The translations under genes were made by a program, and so were the position numbers. Positions 42,150 to 51,412 of a stretch of DNA of 64,000 bases are shown here, one piece after another. The DNA is from Cyrtobacter comes (GTDB lineage: Bacteria; Pseudomonadota; Alphaproteobacteria; Rickettsiales; Midichloriaceae): NCBI RefSeq assembly GCF_034470605.1, contig NZ_JARGYT010000001.1, positions 4,321 through 68,320 of the forward strand, given 5' to 3'. Each line of letters opens with the position of its first letter. Position 1 is the stretch's first letter. The notes below the pieces were generated by a model. That model worked only from the letters and a program-made list of their open reading frames with translations. It was not told the origin of the DNA and ran no database searches.

Positions 42150-42854
42150 ATGGTTAAAAAGGCTTTTGTGACGGGTGCGTCAAGTAAATTAGGCAGGGTT
42201 CTTTCTCTCAGTCTTGCAAAAAGTGGTTATGATATGCTGCTTCACTACAATTCTTCATTAAAAGTTATAGAAGATCTTATAAGGAAAATAGAGGAGGTAG
42301 GTAAAAAGGCCGATCTATTTCAAATGGATTTTCTTCAAATTAGTAATGGGCTCTCAGAGGATTTTTTAGATTTTATTTCTGGAGCTGAGGTGATAATAAA
42401 TAATGCCTCTTTGTTTGAGAGAGATACATTTAGTTCTTTTGATGCTAATAGTTATACTAAACATACGACTATTAATGCTCTAATACCTACTTTAATAGTT
42501 CAGGGCGCGAGCTCTAAGATCACATTAAAAAATGTGATTAATATACTTGATTCTACGTTAAATAATGAGTCCTTTTTTTCATATTCCGCAAGTAAAGTGC
42601 TTTTTGAGTATTTGACGAAGGTTATGGCAAAGGAACTGGCCCCGAAGGTAAGAGTTAATGGTTTGTCTCTTGGATACGTATTATTGGATGAAGGTGATGT
42701 TCCTGACAAGTTAGTGCAAAAAAATACATTGATGAGGCAAGCTATTCACTACGAACAAGTATTAAGCACTGTGCACTTCATACTACAAAACGAATCCATT
42801 GCGGGTTCTATAATACAATTGGATGGTGGTGCAAAGTATCACCAATATACCTAA
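42150..42854 (+). CDS. Short-chain dehydrogenase/reductase, possibly a pteridine reductase
   Basis: 234 aa. The SDR cofactor loop is TGASSKLGR (8-16), NNAS lies at 84-87, and the catalytic pair is Y145 and K149 (YSASK). The end QLDGGA is typical of this class. The motif NNASLFERD resembles the NASLFEPD seen in FolM/PTR1-like pteridine reductases, which would place it in folate or pterin metabolism; that is a moderate inference. The protein is short for the family and has lost some loops. It stands alone, with repeats downstream. Confidence 0.82.
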   Translation: MVKKAFVTGASSKLGRVLSLSLAKSGYDMLLHYNSSLKVIEDLIRKIEEVGKKADLFQMDFLQISNGLSEDFLDFISGAEVIINNASLFERDTFSSFDANSYTKHTTINALIPTLIVQGASSKITLKNVINILDSTLNNESFFSYSASKVLFEYLTKVMAKELAPKVRVNGLSLGYVLLDEGDVPDKLVQKNTLMRQAIHYEQVLSTVHFILQNESIAGSIIQLDGGAKYHQYT

Positions 42855-43217
42855 TTATAATTTTCATTTCCTATTATCATGTATAGATCGCGCCAAATCT
42901 CTAAACTATAGAAAAGGCCTGGGCATTTAGAGCACTGGTTACTCGAGTCCTTTGAATTCGAGTTTTTAGCTTCTATTAAGCAGCTTACTATATGCTTGAT
43001 TCCTTTTGGTATTATTTTGCCATCACTTAAATACGCAACGTCATAAATTATTTATACTCTAGCATCTTATATACTGATTTATTGAATCAACTTATAGCGT
43101 ATAGCCAGCAACTTATGTTATTTATTGCTATTCATTAACAGAGAAGTTAACTAATCTGTTAACAAATCCTTGGTGAGCATGTCGGATTATTAGCTCGTAA
43201 TAATCAATAAATTTAAT
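42855..43217. other. Spacer between the SDR and ABC genes, repeat-bearing
   Basis: 363 bp. It contains copy 2 of the 130-bp dispersed repeat (42904-43030). The remainder, up to the ABC gene, has no gene. Confidence 0.5.
42904..43030 (-). repeat. Dispersed intergenic repeat, copy 2 (inverted relative to copy 1)
   Basis: The reverse complement matches 2041-2170, with clear blocks such as AATCAAGCATAT, AAGCTGCTTAATAGAAGCT and GTAACCAGTGCTCTAAATGC. Divergence is of the order of a quarter of positions by eye. Confidence 0.6.
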
Positions 43218-45545
43218 ATGACATTAATAGATTTTTATACAACTGCCCTCTTTAGAAGAGTAGCATCTATCCCAATTAATGTAGTGGGATTTTTTGTTAG
43301 TAAGCTTGCAAGTAGTTGTGATTATGAAAATCCAGCCTACAATTTTTTAGATATTTTTGTGCGCTGTGCTGCGGCTCAGATATTTAGCGCTGGAGAATCA
43401 ACTTATTCATATAAAGCACTTTTAGCACTTGGGTCAGCGGCATCTATTACTGCGGCTGATTATATAGATAATAAATTAGCAGATTTATCTATTACAAAAG
43501 ATGGGCAAAGTTATTTTAGTAATTCAGCAATTGGCCTCTTTTGCATGTTATCGTTAGGTGGGATTTTTAATAGCTCAAAATTGGCGGTTGCTGGTGTTGC
43601 TGGTATAGCTAGTGGGTTTATGATGCAGATGGTAATGGGTCACTCAATACTTAGGTTTTACAGAAAAAACACATTATATTTAGAAAATGTTTATAAAATT
43701 ACGGATGGTAATAATCCAGAAGATAAACAAAAAGCAGATGCTGAGGTCTATAAATTAGAGAAAAAACTCTTGGTTTATAGCGCTTTGATAAAAGAAATGC
43801 CTTCACTACTTTTTGAGCTCATATATTTTATAGGTGATAAAATATGGGCTAAATCCGATCAATGGATTGAAAAGTATAAGATAATCTTGCGACTTGCAGA
43901 GTCGGTGATTGAGGCCGTCTTTTCTAGTATGCTTGAGCTTAATATAGACAGCTTTGTTAAGAAAATGGTTATACCAGTTATAAAAGAATCGGTCTTAAAA
44001 GCTATATTAGAAGAAGAAAAAAATATTATTAAGGTCTCTTCTAGTGCAAAATTTGCAGAGTTTATGCATGGTTTAGAGATTAATATAATAGAGTTTGTTG
44101 AGACAAGTGTTGGAGGAGCCTGTCGTTATGTATTTGGGGCTCAATACATAATTGATATGCTTCGAAACCCATCTGGTAGCTTTATCAAATATACATTGTT
44201 TGAAGTTATATCTTGGTTAACCAGATCGGATTCAAAAATATATCATGAAAATAGCAAGACCTTAGGAACTTCGGTCTTTTTGAGAAATATGATGAAATTT
44301 TGTTTAACTATGCATGGAAAGCAATTAGTAGAAAAAGGTATGTTCAGTGAAGTAGCTATAGATGTTAATGCTATAGAGAGGCGCATAGAGATGGGGGTTT
44401 GTAAAAAATATAATTTAGAAGGTTGTGATTTTTGTTTTGTATATGAAGCAGCAGAGCTGATGACTTCTTTTGTACAACGGGTTATAAATATTACTGCTGG
44501 GGCTGCTGGGGGATATGCCGCAAATTGGGGTTTTCTTGAATTGATAGATTTGGATTGTAAAGGTATTGTAAAATATAAAGACCTCCAAAAGTATCCAAGA
44601 TTACAAATTGATACAATATTAGAAGCACAGGGCGCAAGGGTTTTTGGGTTAATTGATATGCTTAATAAAATACCATATAACAACCCGCCCGAGGTTGTAT
44701 ATGACCCAACTGGCAAAGACATTGTGCTAAATTGTAGTATTAAAATGCAAACTGATAATAGCACAATTAGAGTGCTTTCTGATATGAGGGATATAAGTTT
44801 GCAGTATGGTAAAATATACGCAATAACAGGGCCTTCTGGGTGTGGTAAATCAATATTCTGTGATGCATTAAAAGGAATTGGAAGTACTGTGCCTGGCCTT
44901 TCTATGGATGGTACAATAAGTTTTCCATGTAATTCAAATGATGAAGTGAAAATTGTAATGGTATCACAGAATTCCTTCTTCTTACCTTCACGCACATTGC
45001 TTGAAACTGTTACGTGTCTCAAGCCTGAAGATGATGAGCGCGCAAGCTTGGAAAAGGTTGTAGGATATATATTTAGATTATTGGAAAAAAATGGCTCGCC
45101 AGAATCGAAAGATGGCCTTTATACGAGAATAAATGAATTTCAGAATGATTGGTGCACTGCTCTTAGCGGTGGACAGCAAAAAAAGGTTGATATAGCCCGT
45201 GTTATATTTCAACTTTATGATCTTTATAAAAATCCTGGGCAGATAAAATACGTCACTGTTATAATGGACGAGGTGTTAGTAGGCCTTGATAAAAGGTCTG
45301 CGCTTGCATCTATGGAGGTGCTAAGACAAGTGATTAGCGGCGTAAATGAAGGAAATTTATTCGCTGATTTAGATTGTGTTGATACATATAATATTAAATT
45401 AGGCCTAAAAGCCAATTTATTAGTGATCGATCATAATAAGGAGGATAATGATATAATGTATCGTGATTCCAATGATGAAAGTGGATTTTATGATGGTGAA
45501 CTGGCATGGGACCAAGCTGGTGGTGAGGTGCATCTGATTTCATAA
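43218..45545 (+). CDS. Atypical ABC-ATPase fusion protein, 775 aa
   Basis: The C-terminal third is an ABC ATPase: Walker A GPSGCGKS (about 538-545), Q-loop MVSQNSFFLP, signature ALSGGQQKKVDIAR (about 646-659), Walker B TVIMDEVL with the catalytic Glu (about 678) and an H-loop VIDHNK (about 737). The other 530 residues do not look like a standard exporter membrane domain. They contain several moderately hydrophobic helices (ALLALGSAASITAADYI, IGLFCMLSLGGIF, LAVAGVAGIASGFMMQMVMG, ITAGAAGGYAANWGFLEL) separated by polar helices. The ATPase part most resembles the ABCD/SbmA group (the QxxFLPxRTL stretch). A substrate cannot be named. It stands alone, with spacers on both sides. It could be a degenerate half-transporter or a membrane-associated ATPase. 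Confidence 0.75.
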   Translation: MTLIDFYTTALFRRVASIPINVVGFFVSKLASSCDYENPAYNFLDIFVRCAAAQIFSAGESTYSYKALLALGSAASITAADYIDNKLADLSITKDGQSYFSNSAIGLFCMLSLGGIFNSSKLAVAGVAGIASGFMMQMVMGHSILRFYRKNTLYLENVYKITDGNNPEDKQKADAEVYKLEKKLLVYSALIKEMPSLLFELIYFIGDKIWAKSDQWIEKYKIILRLAESVIEAVFSSMLELNIDSFVKKMVIPVIKESVLKAILEEEKNIIKVSSSAKFAEFMHGLEINIIEFVETSVGGACRYVFGAQYIIDMLRNPSGSFIKYTLFEVISWLTRSDSKIYHENSKTLGTSVFLRNMMKFCLTMHGKQLVEKGMFSEVAIDVNAIERRIEMGVCKKYNLEGCDFCFVYEAAELMTSFVQRVINITAGAAGGYAANWGFLELIDLDCKGIVKYKDLQKYPRLQIDTILEAQGARVFGLIDMLNKIPYNNPPEVVYDPTGKDIVLNCSIKMQTDNSTIRVLSDMRDISLQYGKIYAITGPSGCGKSIFCDALKGIGSTVPGLSMDGTISFPCNSNDEVKIVMVSQNSFFLPSRTLLETVTCLKPEDDERASLEKVVGYIFRLLEKNGSPESKDGLYTRINEFQNDWCTALSGGQQKKVDIARVIFQLYDLYKNPGQIKYVTVIMDEVLVGLDKRSALASMEVLRQVISGVNEGNLFADLDCVDTYNIKLGLKANLLVIDHNKEDNDIMYRDSNDESGFYDGELAWDQAGGEVHLIS

Positions 45546-45803
45546 TACTGCTTTGCCGGACATTCTAATAATCACTTCCGCATAACAATTCCTTCTATTG
45601 TAGTATACATTTTTCTAAAACTAGTCTCGTCTTATATAAAGAGACTTATGCAAAGTATACAATGTTCTACCTGAACCTATGCTTTTATAAAGAATTGTAG
45701 CGCTATAAGATTACAAAGCAACGTAATGCACTATATTTTTGACAATAAAATAAAAAATATTTCAATATATTTGATATGTGATAGCTATATTCTAGAAAAG
45801 CTC
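45546..45803. other. Spacer before the HU gene
   Basis: AT-rich spacer. ATTGTAGTATAC near 45597 and GTATACAAT near 45655 form a loose inverted repeat. No gene is seen. Confidence 0.4.
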
Positions 45804-45832
45804 TTGCAAGGCCTCAAAGTTTGGTATTATAC
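45804..45832 (+). promoter_or_regulatory. Probable promoter of the HU gene
   Basis: TTGCAA (45804-45809) and TTATAC (45827-45832) are spaced by 17 bp. The palindrome TCGCGCGA follows at about 45837, near the start of a leader of roughly 80 bases before the ATG at 45917. Confidence 0.5.
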
Positions 45833-45916
45833 TCTGTCGCGCGACGGAATGCATCGCCACTCTTTTGTTTTGATGTAGCTTACCGTTTAACAAAATTTAA
45901 TAATTGGTTTTTTATT

Positions 45917-46192
45917 ATGAATAAAAGCGATTTCGTAGATGGGTTATCAAAAGAGCTTGGTAAGAGTAAGGCGGAAACTGCCAGGTTACTAGATTCTGTA
46001 TTGAAGCATGTGGTGAATACCGTGACTCAAAATGATGAGTTGCAATTTATTGGTTTTGGAACTTTTAAGAAAAAGGATATTGCAGAAAGAAAGGTTAGGA
46101 CCCCTAAAGGAACTGTAGCCAAGGTTCGCGCACAAAAAAGAATAAGTTTTACAGTTGGTAAGGAGTTTAAGAGAATTGTTAATGGTGAGTAA
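45917..46192 (+). CDS. hup: HU family DNA-binding protein
   Basis: 91 aa. The true start is the ATG at 45917 (MNKSDFVDGLSKELGKSKAE), since upstream codons in this frame encode nothing HU-like and overlap the promoter. Family residues are clear: FIGFGTFKKKDIAERKVRTP, then the DNA-clasping arm and ISFTVGKEFKRIVN. It bends and compacts chromosomal DNA. Single gene with its own promoter. Confidence 0.95.
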   Translation: MNKSDFVDGLSKELGKSKAETARLLDSVLKHVVNTVTQNDELQFIGFGTFKKKDIAERKVRTPKGTVAKVRAQKRISFTVGKEFKRIVNGE

Positions 46193-46321
46193 TAGATTAT
46201 AGAAACTAGTTGTGCTGTAAGTTGGGGCCTTTTTGTTTTAGGTGCTGTATTTTTGGTGCGGCAATGTTGCGTGTATGACTTATTGCTAGTGAGATGATCT
46301 TATATATAACAAAGCTAATTC

Positions 46322-46350
46322 TTGATTTTCTGAAAATAAGTAGTTATAAG
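46322..46350 (+). promoter_or_regulatory. Promoter of tRNA-Met
   Basis: TTGATT (46322-46327) and TATAAG (46345-46350) with a 17-bp spacer lie 32 bp upstream of the tRNA. The -35 box and spacer length equal those of the tRNA-Tyr promoter. Confidence 0.6.
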
Positions 46351-46382
46351 ATCCATGGCTCGTTAAGGCTATTGTTGACTAA

Positions 46383-46456
46383 GGCGGGGTAGCTCAGGTG
46401 GTTAGAGCAGCGGAATCATAATCCGCGTGTCGGGGGTTCAAGTCCCTCCTCCGCTA
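46383..46456 (+). tRNA. tRNA-Met (anticodon CAT, elongator type)
   Basis: Acceptor GGCGGGG (46383-46389) pairs with CTCCGCT (46449-46455). The anticodon stem GCGGA/TCCGC holds the loop ATCATAA. The T arm is GGGGG-TTCAAGT-CCCTC. It lacks the three G-C pairs of the initiator, so it is the elongator. tRNA-Ile with lysidine also has a CAT gene anticodon and is a less likely alternative. CCG, not CCA, follows the discriminator A at 46456, so the CCA end is added after transcription. Confidence 0.93.
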
Positions 46457-46689
46457 CCGTTATCTGTCTTTACAGGTAAATCAGGTTTTATATATCGCAA
46501 AATGGTTTTTGGTTGTATTATGCGCTGCCTGGTAGGTTGCGTTATTAGAAATAACTGTGCAATTAAAATATATAGTATGGATTAATAGCAATTAAAGCTT
46601 ATAATCTGCTCTGTACTTATCCAGGTTGGTTTTTGTTAGTTTAATTACGCAAGCCATGGGGATTTGAGTTATTTAATTTTAGGTTCAAC

Positions 46690-47754
46690 ATGGTGTTACC
46701 AACAGATCAAGATAAACAAAGGGCTATAGAAGCTGCGCTTACTCAGGTAGAGAAGGTTTATGGTAAAGGCTCAATTATGAGACTTGGTGCCGCGGAGAAG
46801 CTTGAAATAGAGACAATTTCAACAGGTTCTCTTGGTCTTGATATTGCGCTTGGTGGTGGGCTTCCTAAGGGAAGGATTGTAGAGATATATGGTCCGGAGA
46901 GCTCTGGTAAAACAACGATAGCGCTTCAAGCAATAGCAGAAGCTCAGAAATTAGGTGGATCTTGTGCCTTTATAGATGCAGAACACGCATTAGACCCATC
47001 TTATGCAAAAAAATTAGGTGTTGATATAGGTAAGTTGATACTTTCACAGCCTGATAATGGTGAGCAGGCGCTAGAAATAACGGATACATTAGTTAGATCC
47101 AGGGCATTTAGTGTTATAGTGATAGATAGTGTTGCGGCACTTGTTCCTAGGGCGGAAATTGAAGGAGAGATGGGAGATAGCCACATGGGATTGCAAGCAA
47201 GGCTGATGAGTCAGGCGCTTCGAAAATTAACGTCAAATATATCAAAGACCAATACGATACTTATATTCATTAATCAAATAAGGATGAAGATAGGTGTTAT
47301 GTTCGGAAACCCTGAAACAACAACAGGTGGTAATGCTTTGAAATTCTATGCTTCTATCCGCATAGATATAAGAAAAATTAATAGTATTAAGGAAAAAGAG
47401 ACTATTGTAGGAAATCAGACTAGGGCTAAAGTAGTAAAAAATAAGATAGCCCCACCATTTAGAGTTGCTGAATTTGATATAATGTATGGAGAAGGTGTAT
47501 CAAGGCTTGGTGAAGTTGTGGATATTGCTGTTTCTCTTGATATCATAGAAAAATCAGGTTCTTGGTATTCTTATGAAGGGCAAAAAATTGGGCAAGGAAA
47601 AGAAAATGTAAAAAGGTATCTGAAAGAAAATCAGCCTATTGCAGAGAAAATAGAAGGTAAAATAAGAAGCTCTGGTACTATATCTGGGTTTACAGCCCAA
47701 GAAGCATTGAAAGAGAATGTACAAGAAAATGTACAAGATGATGAAAGTTTTTGA
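46690..47754 (+). CDS. recA: Recombinase RecA
   Basis: 354 aa. Walker A is GPESSGKT (about 69-76). The filament and DNA-binding loops are typical: [19 protein letters not shown] sequence (here [20 protein letters not shown]) and [20 protein letters not shown]. It drives homologous recombination, including between the repeats and paralogues of this region. The tail is acidic (DDESF at the end). ppdK starts 9 bp after its stop. Confidence 0.98.
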   Translation: MVLPTDQDKQRAIEAALTQVEKVYGKGSIMRLGAAEKLEIETISTGSLGLDIALGGGLPKGRIVEIYGPESSGKTTIALQAIAEAQKLGGSCAFIDAEHALDPSYAKKLGVDIGKLILSQPDNGEQALEITDTLVRSRAFSVIVIDSVAALVPRAEIEGEMGDSHMGLQARLMSQALRKLTSNISKTNTILIFINQIRMKIGVMFGNPETTTGGNALKFYASIRIDIRKINSIKEKETIVGNQTRAKVVKNKIAPPFRVAEFDIMYGEGVSRLGEVVDIAVSLDIIEKSGSWYSYEGQKIGQGKENVKRYLKENQPIAEKIEGKIRSSGTISGFTAQEALKENVQENVQDDESF

Positions 47755-47763
47755 TAATTTAGG

Positions 47764-50334
47764 ATGAGGTTCGTATACCATTTTGATGATAAGTGCTTAG
47801 ATTCATCTAGGGAGCTTTTAGGTAATAAGGGTGCTGTGCTCTTTGAGATGAAAAGGATGGGCATTCCTATTCCTGATGGTTTTGTAATAACGACAACGGC
47901 ATGTGCAGATTATTATAAAAATGGTCACACCTTATGTCCTAAGTTAATTGAGGAGATTAACGATGCAATTTTGGTTCTTGAAGAAAAAACTAAATTGAGG
48001 TTTGGTGACTCGGAGGTGCCAATGGTGGTATCTGTCAGATCTGGTGCTGAGGTATCTATGCCTGGTATGATGGATACTATATTAAATCTTGGGTTAAATG
48101 ATCATTCTGTAATAGGTCTTGCTAAAAGAACAGGTGACGAGTTTTTTGCCTACGATAGTTATAGGAGATTTCTTCATATGTATGGGGCGATAGTTTTAGG
48201 AATGGCGCCTAGTGTGATGAATGCCATATCAAATAATGAAACCCTTGAAGATGTAAAGCGTGCAGTTTTTGTTCTCAGGGATCTTATTGAAAAGAGCATT
48301 GGGTATAGTATAAATGAAAACCCTAAAACACTTCTTTTGAATGCAATAGAATGTGTTTTTCGTTCATGGAATGGAAAGCGTGCTATCACTTATCGTGATA
48401 TACATAAAATATCGCATCACGGAGGTACTGCGGTAACGGTTCAATTAATGGTTTTTGGAAACCTTAAAGATAGAAGTGGTACAGGCGTTGCGTTTACAAG
48501 AAACCCTTCTGATGGAGCTAATGAGTTTTATGGCGAGTTTATGCTGCAAGCTCAGGGGGAGGATATAGTTTCTGGCGCCCATACTCCTTTGCCAATATCT
48601 GGTAAGAATCAAGCATCAATGGAGCAAATAATGCCTGGGTTATTTGAGCAATTTTACTCAATATCAAAATCATTAGAGAAGAATTATAGAGATATGCAAG
48701 ATATAGAGTTTACTGTTGAAAAAGGTAAGCTGTGGATCTTGCAATCAAGGAACGGGAAAAGATCACCAAGAGCTGCGGTGAGGATAGCACTAGATATGCT
48801 TGATGAAGGGTTAATTTCTACAAAAGACGTATTGCTGAGAATAACTAATGATCAAGTGAATAATTTTTTGCATAAAGAGATCACTGGTGGTGTGTCGGAA
48901 ATTTCTTGTGGGTTACCAGCCTCTCCTGGAGCGGCATGTGGGGCGGTGGCGTTTTCTACAGAATCTGCGGAAAAGCTTTTCTTAAGAGGCCCCGTTATAC
49001 TCTGCAGAGAAGAAACAAGCCCTGAGGATATTGGTGGGTTCAATATATCAGATGGTATATTAACTATAAAAGGAGGAATGACTTCACATGCTGCGGTTGT
49101 TGCTCGTGGGATGGGTAAGCCATGTGTGTGTGGAGTAGAAAATGGTTTTATATCAAAAGGTAAGTTAATATTTAATGATATAGAATTCGTAGAAGGTGAT
49201 CAGATTGCTATAGATGGTACAAGTGGAAGGATATTTAAAGGGCCAGTGGAGCTTAAACAAACCCAGTTATCAGAATATTTTTGGAAGCTTTTTGCGCTTG
49301 TAGATAAAGAGCAGAAAATGCAGGTTAGGGCAAATGCAGAGATCGAGCAAGATATAAAAGCGGCAATGAAATTTGGTGCCAATGGTATTGGGCTATGTAG
49401 GACCGAGCATATGTTCTTAGAGAAGGAGAGACTTTTTGCCATTAGGCAAATAATATTATGTAAATCTGATACTAGGTCTGCGGCTATGCAAAGAGCGATG
49501 GATTTCCAGATTAGTGATTTTATATCGATTTATAAATTGCTGGAGGAGCAGCCAGTTTCCATAAGACTTCTTGATCCACCTCTGCACGAGTTTTTACCTA
49601 AAAATGTAAAGGAGATTGAGGAATTTTCAAGAAGATCAGGCAAGTCAATCGCAGAACTAAATGATAAAATGAGCAGATTGGCTGAGTATAATCCTATGCT
49701 AGGGCATAGAGGCTGTAGGATTGCTATTACACATCCTGAAATATATAAAATGCAGATTGTTTCTATATTTGAGGCTGCGCGTTATGTTATACGGAATTTT
49801 GATATAGTGCCTAATATTGAAATTATGATCCCGCTTATCTCTTGTATTGAAGAGCTAATATTCATAAAGGAGATGGTGTGTAAAATAGCGTCTGAGTTTG
49901 GTGAGGTATCATATAAGTTTGGTGCTATGATAGAAACGCCAAGAGCTGCTATAATTGCCTCAGAGATAGCAAAACATATAGATTTTTGTAGTTTTGGTAC
50001 GAATGATTTAACACAGGCTGTATTTGGTATATCAAGAGATGATTCTTATAAGTTTATGAATTCTTATCAAGAATCTAATATCTTAACCTATGATCCTTTT
50101 GTATCTATTGATCAGGATGGCGTTGGAAGGCTTATAAGGAGTTCTGTATTAGATATGAGGGCTTCTAATTCTAACATAAAGATTGGTGTATGCGGTGAGC
50201 ATGGTGGTGATTACCAGTCGATAGGTTTTTTTAACAGTGTTGGTATAGATTATATATCGTGCTCACCTTACAGAATACCAGCAGCAAAACTAGCATCTGC
50301 AAAATTTGCTCAAGAGACCGATGCTACTAACTAG
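47764..50334 (+). CDS. ppdK: Pyruvate, phosphate dikinase
   Basis: 856 aa. The nucleotide-binding domain comes first (RSGAEVSMPGMMDTILNLGL, and later FTRNPSDGANEFYGEF). The swivelling phospho-His domain has H443 in GGMTSHAAVVARGMGKPCVC. The C-terminal PEP/pyruvate barrel has CRTEHMF, EFLPK, GHRGCR, EIMIPLI, FGTNDLTQ and CGEHGGD. It interconverts pyruvate + ATP + phosphate with PEP + AMP + pyrophosphate. In Rickettsiales PPDK is often retained and may replace pyruvate kinase. The gene follows recA with a 9-bp gap. Confidence 0.97.
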   Translation: MRFVYHFDDKCLDSSRELLGNKGAVLFEMKRMGIPIPDGFVITTTACADYYKNGHTLCPKLIEEINDAILVLEEKTKLRFGDSEVPMVVSVRSGAEVSMPGMMDTILNLGLNDHSVIGLAKRTGDEFFAYDSYRRFLHMYGAIVLGMAPSVMNAISNNETLEDVKRAVFVLRDLIEKSIGYSINENPKTLLLNAIECVFRSWNGKRAITYRDIHKISHHGGTAVTVQLMVFGNLKDRSGTGVAFTRNPSDGANEFYGEFMLQAQGEDIVSGAHTPLPISGKNQASMEQIMPGLFEQFYSISKSLEKNYRDMQDIEFTVEKGKLWILQSRNGKRSPRAAVRIALDMLDEGLISTKDVLLRITNDQVNNFLHKEITGGVSEISCGLPASPGAACGAVAFSTESAEKLFLRGPVILCREETSPEDIGGFNISDGILTIKGGMTSHAAVVARGMGKPCVCGVENGFISKGKLIFNDIEFVEGDQIAIDGTSGRIFKGPVELKQTQLSEYFWKLFALVDKEQKMQVRANAEIEQDIKAAMKFGANGIGLCRTEHMFLEKERLFAIRQIILCKSDTRSAAMQRAMDFQISDFISIYKLLEEQPVSIRLLDPPLHEFLPKNVKEIEEFSRRSGKSIAELNDKMSRLAEYNPMLGHRGCRIAITHPEIYKMQIVSIFEAARYVIRNFDIVPNIEIMIPLISCIEELIFIKEMVCKIASEFGEVSYKFGAMIETPRAAIIASEIAKHIDFCSFGTNDLTQAVFGISRDDSYKFMNSYQESNILTYDPFVSIDQDGVGRLIRSSVLDMRASNSNIKIGVCGEHGGDYQSIGFFNSVGIDYISCSPYRIPAAKLASAKFAQETDATN

Positions 50335-50518
50335 TGAGGAAAATAGTTAATAGGTTACCAGCTACATTAGTAGTTGTTGGCTAAGGATAAATAAATATTA
50401 AGTTTTTTAATTAGCGGTTTTGGCTATTAAGTTGGCACGGCCCAATATTTGCGATCCCGAATTATATTTGAGAGATCTGATTCCAGCATAAGAACTGAAC
50501 TCTTTTGGCAATGGATTT

Positions 50519-51067
50519 CTATAGCAACTCTAGTTTTTTTAGTGTTATAGCAAGTATATCATGCATGTCATATTTTTTTAGTATGTCTATTGGTATCCAC
50601 CTCATTTCTAGAGCTTCGGGGCTTTGCAGGCAATCTTCAGCTTTTTTGCAAATAAAGGTATATGTTATATCATAATGCACGTGCTCCTTTTCACCTTTTT
50701 TATCATTGTGCGGTATATAATGTATATTAATATAAGATGGTGAATTATAGAGTAGCTCGACATCAGTAATTCCTGATTCCTCAGCAAGCTCCCTCATTGC
50801 AACACTGGCAATATCAGATTCTCCATCTGCGTGACCACCAAATGGTAGCCATTTTTGGCATAAATTATGAAAATGAAGTAAAATATAGCGTTTATCATGA
50901 GATAATAGTAGCGCGCTACCTGTTACATGTCCATTTATGCAAGATCTATAAAAACAATCTGGATTCTGTTCTATGAAAGACGTTATCAGTAGTTTATTAG
51001 TCTTTTCCTGGATACTAGAGCAGGTATATTCAGATAAAGTTTTCAGTAATTGATACCTTGAATCCAT
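50519..51067 (-). CDS. Nudix hydrolase
   Basis: 182 aa. The complete Nudix box spans about 77-100 (GGHADGESDIASVAMRELAE then ESGI), following G-x5-E-x7-RE-x2-EE-x-G. It hydrolyses a nucleoside diphosphate linked to some group; the substrate cannot be read from the sequence. The N-terminal 45 residues are helical. It stands alone between ppdK (convergent) and the giant ankyrin gene on the same strand. Confidence 0.9.
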   Translation of the reverse strand: MDSRYQLLKTLSEYTCSSIQEKTNKLLITSFIEQNPDCFYRSCINGHVTGSALLLSHDKRYILLHFHNLCQKWLPFGGHADGESDIASVAMRELAEESGITDVELLYNSPSYINIHYIPHNDKKGEKEHVHYDITYTFICKKAEDCLQSPEALEMRWIPIDILKKYDMHDILAITLKKLELL

Positions 51068-51412
51068 ATTTGTAAATAAATATTTTCAGCATGCACCATA
51101 GATGATTATAAAAATTTTTCATCCAATTTTTATGATGCTTGCCCTTATATATAAAGAAATATTGCGGAGGATATAAGAGTAAATTACTACAGATTCATTA
51201 TTTAAGAACCAGTAGAAAAAGGTGATACCATAAGAAATGGATATATTAAGAGTGGCGCATTATGTCATATTACAGCAATGTGCTTGTTCTATTGAAATAT
51301 AATATAAATAATATAATTTTTTATATTTGGCATAAAACTATCTATAAAAAAAATAGGTATGCATTACCAAGTGTATTTAGAACGGCTCTAGCAAAGGTTA
51401 CAAAGATTTGAA
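51068..51412. other. Spacer between the Nudix gene and ankyrin gene 2
   Basis: 345 bp, very AT-rich. I see no gene and no member of the repeat families. Confidence 0.5.

Noticed and set aside
45821..45916. Longer HU start at 45821
   Set aside because: The extra 32 residues are not HU-like and begin upstream of or at the likely transcription start; the ATG at 45917 matches the family start.
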